A stretch of DNA of 53,507 bases from Pelobacter sp. UBA6812 (lineage in GTDB: Bacteria; Desulfobacterota; Desulfuromonadia; Desulfuromonadales; Syntrophotaleaceae), in assembly GCA_002452265.1 (NCBI GenBank), contig DKEW01000042.1, positions 400 to 53,906 of the forward strand, read 5' to 3'. The notes beneath the pieces were generated by a model, which was not told where the DNA came from, did not search any database, and saw only the letters and a program-made list of their open reading frames with translations. This document shows, one piece after another, positions 1 to 6,755 of the stretch. Position 1 is the first letter of the stretch; each line of letters opens with the position of its first letter. The position numbers and the translations under genes are program-made.

Positions 1-628
1 GGCCAACCGCCGAAGGACTTACAGCTTCAGAGCTACTTTCAAGCTCGGCAAAAAATGGCTCATCAAAATCATCAATGGTTGATTCATGCAAGGAAGGCTG
101 TTCGCCAAGAACCGCTTCAGCGGAAGTCATTCCCAAAGGAGCTTCAGGAAGTTCCTGCCACATATCGGCGTCAGCACCCGCCGGTTCCACGATGTCGTCA
201 ACGATGTTGAAATCATCTTCAAGGTCGGGCACAGGAAACTCGGCAGCAACAGGCTCGGGAACTTTGGCCAGCAACTCTGCCACCTTGTCAAGCAAGGCTT
301 GCGACTCAAAGGGTTTGACGATCCAGTCATCGACACCTGCAGCACGGGCACGAGCTTCATCAAACGGCTCAAAAGTCCCTGTGAGCAACAATACAGGAAC
401 ATCCCGCAAAGCGGGATCCTGCTTCACTGCAGCACATAGATCATAGCCATTTTTCCCTGGCATGAGAACATCAGCCATAATCAGGTCAGGCCGTTCAGAA
501 CGGATAGCAGCCAAAGCGGAATCGCCATCTCCAACGACTGCAAGGTTGCAATCCTCATTTGCGAAGATGATTCCGACCACCTTTTGGATGGTAATACTAT
601 CATCGGCCAGCAACAGCTTCTTGCTCAT
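1..628 (-). CDS. Response regulator with N-terminal receiver domain and acidic tail (3' end cut by window edge)
   Basis: The frame opens at ATG 626-628, after GGAGG spaced 5 nt, and runs off the window at position 1, so the C-terminus is missing. Residues 1-120 form a standard CheY-like receiver: acidic pair D9/D10, phosphoacceptor D53 in IMADVLMPGKNG, T83 and K105 in the VKPF motif. From about residue 122 the chain is acidic and proline/glutamate-rich (for example LEDDFNIVDDI), looks disordered, and continues to the edge. The receiver should be phosphorylated by a histidine kinase that is not in the window. The output is unknown because the C-terminus is not visible. Receiver proteins with long acidic linkers are common in Geobacter-type genomes, where the tail may carry another domain. 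The receiver call is firm; the pathway is not assignable. Confidence 0.9.
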   Translation of the reverse strand, partial: MSKKLLLADDSITIQKVVGIIFANEDCNLAVVGDGDSALAAIRSERPDLIMADVLMPGKNGYDLCAAVKQDPALRDVPVLLLTGTFEPFDEARARAAGVDDWIVKPFESQALLDKVAELLAKVPEPVAAEFPVPDLEDDFNIVDDIVEPAGADADMWQELPEAPLGMTSAEAVLGEQPSLHESTIDDFDEPFFAELESSSEAVSPSAVG

Positions 629-1699
629 TCAAGCCTCCCTGTAACATACAGAATGCGCAATGGCCCTTGCCAACAAAGAACAACAGGCCATCGATTTAGA
701 TTTGCACAGCCGCACCGAATCAGAGCGAAAAAAGAACAAACTGTTAGGCACTCCAATCCTTCAATACCCTATGCTGCGATAGACACTACGACCTTCTATG
801 ACAGATCCCTTTCGAAATGCCATACGGGGCCCCTCAAAATCGCTGCACAAAACGCGTAAAAGCTAGCATAGGGACTAGGCAGTGTCAAGCTTTTTGACTG
901 GAAATTTCAATAGGTTATACCACTTCCAAGGGCGTCGAAAGGGGCCGCTAAGTCCCTGAATTTACCTCACCGATCCCATCCAATTGAATGGATATTTCGA
1001 TAATCACCCCATCTAATGCCCTTATCTCTCATATCAATACAAATAGAACACATTAATGCCTATCTTCGGGTAACCAGTTTCTCAAACAAAGAGCGCTTTA
1101 ATTGATTTACGGCGATCGCATCAAAACAGGTAAACCGTATATTTCTGTGAATACCGACACCTCCTTGGCACAATCAACTGTTACGCCTGAACTTCTAGAG
1201 CATTGCGAACTCAATATTTTTATGCGCGAAAACGTAAGGATACCAAGTCTCCAAATGCGATAATTTGCTCCATCAATAACTGCGGTCAACAATTATCCTA
1301 GAAAGATAAAGCGAAGAAACCACCCTGCATAATAACCCTCACAGCGCTACCCCAAGTTACCCCAAGGCTGATCTATAAACTTCCCATCCCCTAAATTCGC
1401 AACGACGTTTAAACTCCAAACCTGTCAGGTAACCACCAATGGAAATGTTATTTTTGGATATCTAACTCAACCTTTTAAAGATGAACAAGTAATGCGACAA
1501 TTTCCTTTTCGCTGACACCAGGCATAGTACAGAAAACCTGTAACCAATACTCTGGAACTAAAAAACACCCGTTCTCTTGTCTCCATTCAAGCAAATAAAT
1601 ATAAAAACATTCTTTTTACTTGATTTTAAAAGAATATATTGTATTAGTAAGTGGTACTTTCAAAAAGAAATTCAATTTATCCTTAAGGAGGACGCCTCT
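629..1699. other. 1.07 kb AT-rich gap without a convincing gene
   Basis: This is the longest gene-free stretch in the window and is clearly richer in A+T than its neighbours. It must hold the divergent promoters of the receiver gene (-) and mucR (+). Short open frames occur, including about 40 codons on the minus strand near 1490-1590 and about 50 codons on the plus strand near 1105-1265. They lack a start codon with a ribosome site, and I recognise no family. A short direct repeat (ACCCCAAG, twice) lies near 1350-1370. Decayed mobile DNA is possible but not shown. Confidence 0.5.
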
Positions 1700-2143
1700 A
1701 TGGCAAACCTACTAGAAATGGCTGCAGAAATCGTTGCATCTCACGCATCAACGACCCCAATGACAAAAGAAGAACTTATCGCTGAGCTCAATGATTTACA
1801 TCAGGCTTTGGTCGCCATTGAAAGTGGAGCAGCGGTTGAAACGGTTTCTGAAGAAGAAGAAACATCTCAGGCCCCCATTGTTTCCCGCAAAAAGGCGTTT
1901 GGCAAAGATAAAGTTGTCTGCATGATCTGCGGCAAACCCATGAAAACCCTGGCTCGCCACTTGAAGACCTCCCACGGCATGACAGCATCTGAATACCGTA
2001 AACAGTTCGATATCCCCCGTACCCAACCTTTGGCAGCGCGTGCCTATTCAGAAAGCCGCCGCCAGATGGCTATCGACCGTGGTCTCGGTGAAAACCTTGC
2101 CAAAGCCCGCGCTCAAAAAGCTAAAGGCAAAGCCAAAAAGTAG
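1700..2143 (+). CDS. mucR: Ros/MucR-family transcriptional regulator
   Basis: This is a 147-aa DNA-binding regulator. The frame extends further upstream, but ATG 1700 is preceded by a strong AAGGAGG and gives the standard MucR N-terminus (MANLLEMAAEIVASHAS). The N-terminal 45 residues match the MucR oligomerisation region. An acidic linker at about 46-62 is followed by a prokaryotic C2H2-type zinc finger with C74, C77, H87 and H92, in the context VCMICGKPMKTLARHL. Next comes the typical HGMTASEYRKQFDIP segment and a Lys/Ala-rich basic tail. In alphaproteobacteria such proteins act as H-NS-like silencers controlling exopolysaccharide and virulence genes; homologues occur in deltaproteobacteria with little functional data. 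It is monocistronic, with about 1 kb of AT-rich DNA upstream, which could be its own target since MucR proteins favour AT-rich sites and often autoregulate. Confidence 0.93.
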   Translation: MANLLEMAAEIVASHASTTPMTKEELIAELNDLHQALVAIESGAAVETVSEEEETSQAPIVSRKKAFGKDKVVCMICGKPMKTLARHLKTSHGMTASEYRKQFDIPRTQPLAARAYSESRRQMAIDRGLGENLAKARAQKAKGKAKK

Positions 2144-2157
2144 CAACCCCATATACG

Positions 2158-2188
2158 GTCGGGAAGAGGCTCGACGCTTCTTCCCGAC
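2158..2188 (+). terminator. Hairpin downstream of mucR
   Basis: A perfect 10-bp inverted repeat (GTCGGGAAGA / TCTTCCCGAC) lies 14 nt after the mucR stop and before the convergent DUF2914 gene. There is no real T-tract on either side, so it may be a factor-assisted or bidirectional terminator, or a roadblock between convergent genes. Confidence 0.5.
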
Positions 2189-2204
2189 TCTTAGCCACCT
2201 GCCT

Positions 2205-2612
2205 TTACATCAAGGTAAACCCTTGCGAACCCAGAATCTCCCCTTGATCGTCTAAAACATCAACACGCCATGCACCACGCCCTCCTGCAGGGATGGTCTT
2301 TTTTGACCAGGTTCTCCAATTCGACGAGCGTACCGGCAGTGAAATCCTGGACACTTCCCGCCCATTGTGGTACCACACATGCTCAATGGTAGCTTCCGAA
2401 CGAACACCGATCATACGGCAATAACAGTAAAGCGATTCAACGGATGCAGCATAGGACTGGATAGCATCAACGGGTATGCGATCCTGTATGCCCGTGGTCA
2501 CAACAACTTCTGCAGCCTGCATCACAGGCTGGTCTGCATACAAATTCTGACCAGGAAAAATCATCAAAACCAAAACCATAAATAAATACTTCACCACACC
2601 CCTCCAGTTCAT
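2205..2612 (-). CDS. Exported DUF2914-domain protein
   Basis: This is a 135-aa protein. The frame is open far upstream, but ATG 2612 (MNWRGVVKYLFMVLVLMIF...) starts a classic signal peptide, with an AxA-like cleavage region near NLYADQ, and has GAGG about 9 nt upstream. The mature part carries the DUF2914 pattern: a strand region VESLYCYCRMIG, then IEHVWYHNGREVSRI, then a Trp-rich stretch (SSNWRTWSKKTIPAGGRGAWRVDV) and a C-terminal GSQGFTL. DUF2914 domains are small beta-sandwich modules found outside the cytoplasm; no activity is established. The gene converges on mucR and diverges from the receiver-PilZ gene at 2751. The family assignment comes from motif recognition only. Confidence 0.8.
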   Translation of the reverse strand: MNWRGVVKYLFMVLVLMIFPGQNLYADQPVMQAAEVVVTTGIQDRIPVDAIQSYAASVESLYCYCRMIGVRSEATIEHVWYHNGREVSRISLPVRSSNWRTWSKKTIPAGGRGAWRVDVLDDQGEILGSQGFTLM

Positions 2613-2750
2613 TCCATGCTCCTCAGTCCGTAAATCACGACAACTTTTCCCTTGACCCAAACCCCTCATTAACATATACCCGTAGACAAAATGTAACATT
2701 TTACAATAATGTTCTATTCCACGTATGGCCCCTTTTGACGGAATACCTAT

Positions 2751-3551
2751 ATGAAACGCCTGCTCCTTGGAGAACACAGAGAAAGTATCCTGTCCATCCT
2801 CGACACCACCCTTAAGCATTGGGGATATCGGGTGCTGGCGGCTCACAGTCAGGATCGCATGGCCCGACTGATCCGTGAGACCAGTCCCGACCTGCTTATC
2901 ATTAACGAAGACTGGCTGACTGCTGGAGAAGATAGCGAAATAGTCAATACTGTTTCCCAGAGCCTGAACGGGGGAGCATCTCTCATAATACTGCAATCTT
3001 CACAAGAGCATATCGTTGACCTACCCCATGAACGTCTGGATGTTCCAGTGGATATTTTTGCTCTTTTCTCCGCCATCCAGAAGCATCTTGAAAAACATCC
3101 GCGTCAAAATATGCGGCTTGACCTGAACCTGCCGGGAATGATCTGCCGCAATAATAAATGTCATCTGGGTGAGATCTTAAGCCTCAGTTCTCGGGGGCTG
3201 TTCATAAAAACAGGGTTCCGCCTGGATAACAGGGAAAAATTCCGTATCGTATTGCCCTTGATGGGCATGAAACAAGAACTGGAACTCACCGGACAGGTTC
3301 TCTATTGCGTCCACCCAGAACCCAAAAACAACTATCAGCAAGGGGTCGGAATCGAGTTTATCGAACTGCAACCGCACAGTAGTGACTTACTCGAACGCTA
3401 TATCGAGAGTTGTTTTATGGAAGAACTTTCCCATCATAAGGCACGCAATAACTGGCAAACATACCAATCAACCAAGCCTTCCAATGACACGGTGGTTCAC
3501 TTGCCAATACCATCACGAGGTGAACACTCTCCACTGTCTCAGGCTAACTGA
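2751..3551 (+). CDS. Degenerate receiver-PilZ protein (candidate c-di-GMP effector)
   Basis: This 266-aa protein starts at ATG 2751. Residues 1-110 look like a receiver fold (RLLLGEHRESILSILDTTLKHWGYRVLAA), but the phosphoacceptor strand reads DLLIINEDW, so the usual DxxMP context is lost and phosphorylation is doubtful. Residues 119-225 are a PilZ domain: RQNMR supplies the RxxxR motif and SLSSRG stands where (D/N)xSxxG is expected, with the first residue changed to Ser. The domain ends in the usual GVGIEFIELQP strand. PilZ domains bind cyclic di-GMP; here the second motif is imperfect, so binding is likely but not certain. The C-terminal 40 residues are polar. The gene is monocistronic and its 3' end overlaps the convergent deoB 3' end by 13 bp. 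Confidence 0.82.
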   Translation: MKRLLLGEHRESILSILDTTLKHWGYRVLAAHSQDRMARLIRETSPDLLIINEDWLTAGEDSEIVNTVSQSLNGGASLIILQSSQEHIVDLPHERLDVPVDIFALFSAIQKHLEKHPRQNMRLDLNLPGMICRNNKCHLGEILSLSSRGLFIKTGFRLDNREKFRIVLPLMGMKQELELTGQVLYCVHPEPKNNYQQGVGIEFIELQPHSSDLLERYIESCFMEELSHHKARNNWQTYQSTKPSNDTVVHLPIPSRGEHSPLSQAN

Positions 3552-4717
3552 TCGGCAAAACTCGTACCGCTATCACTCTGCAGACCAAAAAGCTCGGCAA
3601 TCGTTGCCGCAACATCGGCAAAACTGCTGCGAATACCGACACTTCGCCCACTCACAAGATCAGGGCACCACACCAACAGCGGCACGCTTTCACGGGTATG
3701 ATCGGTACCTGCGGTAGTTGGGTCGCAACCGTGATCGGCGGTAATGACTAGAAGATCGCCACTCTGTAACTCCGCCATAAATTCTTCCAGCCAGATATCG
3801 AATTCTTCCAGCGCCCGTCCAAAACCACGAGCATCCAACCGATGCCCGTACAGCATGTCGAAATCAACCAGGTTAGTAAAGACCATGCCACGATCAATCG
3901 ATGCCAAGGCTGCACGGGTTTTAGCCATACCATCGCTGTTGCAGGTACTTTTCAAGGAGCGACTGATACCCTTATTTGCAAAGATATCCGCTATTTTACC
4001 GACACCAACCACAGGCATGCCTGCCTGCTGAAAACGATCCAGAAGCGTGTTGCCCTGAGGTGGCATGGAAAAATCGCGGCGTCCCGCAGTTCGTTCAAAG
4101 TTGTCGGCTCTTGTGCCGACAAAAGGCCGTGCGATAACCCTACCGACATAGTATGCATCAAGTACCTGTCGCATGCCCTCACACAGAGCGTACAATCGCT
4201 CACGGGGCAATACGTCTTCATGGACAGCAATCTGAAAAACCGAATCGACACTGGTATAAACAATGGGCCGCCCGGTGCGCAGGTGTTCTTCCCCGAGAAG
4301 GCTCAAAACCTCGGTACCGCTGACCGCAATATTGCCCAAAGGGCGCACCCCTGCAAGAGCCGTGAATGCGTCTATTACCATATCGGGAAATCCCTGGGGA
4401 TAGGTTGCAAATGGCTTCCCCTGTTCCAACCCCGCCAACTCCCAGTGTCCGGTAGTGGTATCCTTTCCCTCGGAACGCTCCAGCATGCGTCCGAAGAGGC
4501 CGGATGGCTCGCGCACAGGCACAACACCTGCAATGGGAACAATTCTACCCAGACCCAACCGAGCCAGGCTCGGCAGCCTTAAACCGCCGCAATATTCGGC
4601 GACATGCGGCAAAGTACTCGCAGCTTGGTCTCCGTAACGGGCGGCGTCCGGTTGGCCACCGACGCCAACACCATCGAGAGTTATCAACACCACTCGCTGC
4701 CAAACTTTTGAAGTCAT
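3539..4717 (-). CDS. deoB: Phosphopentomutase
   Basis: This 392-aa enzyme interconverts (deoxy)ribose 1-phosphate and 5-phosphate using two Mn ions and a phosphothreonine, linking nucleoside breakdown to the pentose phosphate pathway. The N-terminus RVVLITLDGVGVGGQPDA carries the first metal-binding Asp. The phosphoacceptor Thr region is KDTTTGHWE, and the C-terminal alkaline-phosphatase-fold metal site is LVITADHGCDPTTAGTDHTRE. An upstream in-frame extension exists, but ATG 4717 forms an ATGA overlap with the deoC stop and gives the family's usual length, so translation is probably coupled to deoC. The last 13 bp overlap the convergent receiver-PilZ gene. No purine-nucleoside phosphorylase gene is adjacent. 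Confidence 0.96.
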   Translation of the reverse strand: MTSKVWQRVVLITLDGVGVGGQPDAARYGDQAASTLPHVAEYCGGLRLPSLARLGLGRIVPIAGVVPVREPSGLFGRMLERSEGKDTTTGHWELAGLEQGKPFATYPQGFPDMVIDAFTALAGVRPLGNIAVSGTEVLSLLGEEHLRTGRPIVYTSVDSVFQIAVHEDVLPRERLYALCEGMRQVLDAYYVGRVIARPFVGTRADNFERTAGRRDFSMPPQGNTLLDRFQQAGMPVVGVGKIADIFANKGISRSLKSTCNSDGMAKTRAALASIDRGMVFTNLVDFDMLYGHRLDARGFGRALEEFDIWLEEFMAELQSGDLLVITADHGCDPTTAGTDHTRESVPLLVWCPDLVSGRSVGIRSSFADVAATIAELFGLQSDSGTSFADQLA

Positions 4718-5379
4718 AGTCCCTGTTCCCTTTGCCATTGTTGCATGATCTGCACCCCATTGCTGGTACCGACACGCTGAGCGCCTGCCTCCAGCATGGC
4801 ACGACAGGACATCCAATCGCGGATTCCGCCGGCAGCTTTGACTTTTAGCCGTCCCTGCGCCGCCTGGTGCAAAAGTCGCACATCCTCAGGCGTTGCGCCT
4901 GCCTTGGCGCATCCCGTAGAGGTTTTCACATAGGCGACACCTGCATCTGCCAGCAATTCAACCAATTGCACCTTCAGCGGGTTGTCCAGATAACAACATT
5001 CGATAATAACCTTAAGGGTATGACCGCAAGCTGACTCCAGGACCCTGCACACGTCCTCCCGTACGACATCCAGATTGCCTTCAATCGCCGCCCCCACAGG
5101 AATAACCATATCGATTTCGGTCGCCCCTGCGGCAAGCGCCTGTGCCGTGGCAGAGCATTTGGTGGCGGTGACATCGTAACCAAGGGGAAAACCCACCACC
5201 GTGCCGACCGCCACTTCTGTACCCTGCAAACATGCGGATGCAAGGGGAACCAACCGAGGCGGTATGCAGACCGAAGCAAACCCCCAATGCAGGGCGTCGC
5301 GGCACAGCTGCTGAATTTGGGCGGAAGTTGCATCCGCCTTGAGCAAAGTATGGTCGATAAACCGGGCAGGGGATTCCAT
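4714..5379 (-). CDS. deoC: Deoxyribose-phosphate aldolase
   Basis: This 221-aa class I aldolase cleaves 2-deoxyribose 5-phosphate to glyceraldehyde 3-phosphate and acetaldehyde. It has the family's conserved stretches: FIDHTLLKADAT at the N-terminus, ATEIDMV with catalytic D90, VKTSTG with Schiff-base lysine K152, and VKAAGGIRD with K181, equivalent to the second active-site lysine. A frame extension of 40 codons exists upstream, but ATG 5379 gives the normal length and has a GAAAGG site. It is the first gene of a deoC-deoB pair with a 4-nt overlap. Together they send DNA-derived deoxyribose into central metabolism. A strong terminator separates it from argJ upstream. Confidence 0.97.
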   Translation of the reverse strand: MESPARFIDHTLLKADATSAQIQQLCRDALHWGFASVCIPPRLVPLASACLQGTEVAVGTVVGFPLGYDVTATKCSATAQALAAGATEIDMVIPVGAAIEGNLDVVREDVCRVLESACGHTLKVIIECCYLDNPLKVQLVELLADAGVAYVKTSTGCAKAGATPEDVRLLHQAAQGRLKVKAAGGIRDWMSCRAMLEAGAQRVGTSNGVQIMQQWQREQGL

Positions 5380-5434
5380 ACTGATACCTTTCGCCCGGAT
5401 GACTCGCAAACCATCTTCACGAGTAGTCCGGGTT

Positions 5435-5480
5435 AAAAAAGGGCCACCTCGGGACGGACTGCACCGTCCCGAGGTGGCCC
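5435..5480 (-). terminator. Rho-independent terminator after argJ
   Basis: A perfect 17-bp G+C-rich stem (arms 5441-5457 and 5464-5480) is followed, on the minus strand, by six T residues. It sits 40 bp past the argJ stop and 56 bp before the deoC start, so it ends the argJ transcript and isolates deoCB. Confidence 0.93.
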
Positions 5481-5519
5481 GGACAGAATCAAAAATCAAA
5501 AGAACCTAAACCACGATTA

Positions 5520-6704
5520 TCAAGTCCGATAATCGGCGTTGATCTTTATGTATTCGTAGGTCAGATCGGAAGTGTAGTATTCCGCCCTCGCCTCACCAAG
5601 GCCAAGGTTAATCTTCACGGAAAATTCAGCCTGTTTAAGCACCGCCGTTGCTTCAACCTCACGCTCGGGTCCTGTGCCAAGACCTCCCTGAACCACTGGT
5701 ACATCGTCAAAAAAGATATCGATGCAGGATGGATCAACCTGGGCTCCGGAATAACCGACAGCCGCAATAATACGCCCCCAGTTGGCATCCTCTCCAAAGA
5801 ATGCGGTTTTCACCAGATTGGAAGTCGCAACGCTATACGCCACCTGCCGGGCATCGGCAGCGTCGGCAGCGCCGCTTACCTGCACATGCACCAGCTTTGT
5901 AGCTCCCTCACCATCGCGCACGATCATTTTAGCCAGATCGAGCAAGACCTCTTGCAAAAGGGATACAAACTCCTGCCCCGCGGGGGTATCCGCACCAATT
6001 TCAGGGGTCTGGGCCTCTCCGTTGGCCATAACCAGAACCATATCATTCGTGGAAGTATCACGATCCACCGTAATGATGTTGAAAGAACCCGCAACCGCCT
6101 GACACAAAGCCTGCTGCAAAAATTCCCGTTCAACACAGGCGTCGGTCATCACGAAAGCAAGCATGGTCGCCATGTTGGGATGAATCATCCCGGCGCCCTT
6201 GGCCACACCAAGAACGGTATAAGGCGCTTGTCCCGCCCCGCCCTGTCGACTGGACAGTTTAGAATAAGAATCGGTGGTCATGATCGCCGTAGCAACATCG
6301 GACACCGCATCGGCAGACAATCCCGCGGGTAATTTCGGAATCGCCTCCACAAGCAGCGGCATGGGCAGCGGCTGGCCGATGACTCCGGTAGAAGAAATCG
6401 CCACCAGTTTTTCGTCAATGCCAAGACTATCGGCTAACAGGCGGCTGCAATGCTCGGCATCACGTAAACCGGCTTCGCCGGTACAAGCATTGGCATTCCC
6501 GCTATTGACCAGCACCGCCTGACATAAACCACCGGTGAAACGCGGTGCGGTAACCAGAATCGGTGCCGCCTGGACTTTATTGGTAGTAAACACTCCCGCA
6601 CACCTGGCGGGGGTTGCAGAGAATATCAAACCAAGGTCGAGCCGCCCGGATTTGCGGATACCTGCGGACCGGGCTGCAAAGGTGAATCCCTTGACTGTTG
6701 TCAT
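5520..6704 (-). CDS. argJ: Bifunctional ornithine acetyltransferase / N-acetylglutamate synthase
   Basis: This 394-aa enzyme transfers acetyl from N-acetylornithine to glutamate in the cyclic arginine pathway, and may also use acetyl-CoA. It is made as a precursor that self-cleaves before the Thr in KGAGMIHPNMATMLAF (near residue 180), and that motif is intact. Other family hallmarks are LVNSGNANACTG, AISSTGVIG, IMTTDS, and the C-terminal DLTYEYIKINADYRT. ATG 6704 follows AGGAG by 6 nt; a GTG lies directly upstream but is too close to the site. It is transcribed after secA with a 51-bp gap. Whether it is mono- or bifunctional cannot be read from sequence; a short ArgA-like GNAT is encoded 4 kb upstream in the same orientation. 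Confidence 0.96.
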   Translation of the reverse strand: MTTVKGFTFAARSAGIRKSGRLDLGLIFSATPARCAGVFTTNKVQAAPILVTAPRFTGGLCQAVLVNSGNANACTGEAGLRDAEHCSRLLADSLGIDEKLVAISSTGVIGQPLPMPLLVEAIPKLPAGLSADAVSDVATAIMTTDSYSKLSSRQGGAGQAPYTVLGVAKGAGMIHPNMATMLAFVMTDACVEREFLQQALCQAVAGSFNIITVDRDTSTNDMVLVMANGEAQTPEIGADTPAGQEFVSLLQEVLLDLAKMIVRDGEGATKLVHVQVSGAADAADARQVAYSVATSNLVKTAFFGEDANWGRIIAAVGYSGAQVDPSCIDIFFDDVPVVQGGLGTGPEREVEATAVLKQAEFSVKINLGLGEARAEYYTSDLTYEYIKINADYRT

Positions 6705-6755
6705 CACGCACTCCTTCTGTATCTCAGCGAAGGGTTACACGTTGTGCCGACATCA

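Noticed and set aside
584..859. 91-codon plus-strand frame next to the receiver gene
   Set aside because: Begins antisense to the receiver gene, with no ribosome site and no family resemblance; treated as part of the AT-rich gap.
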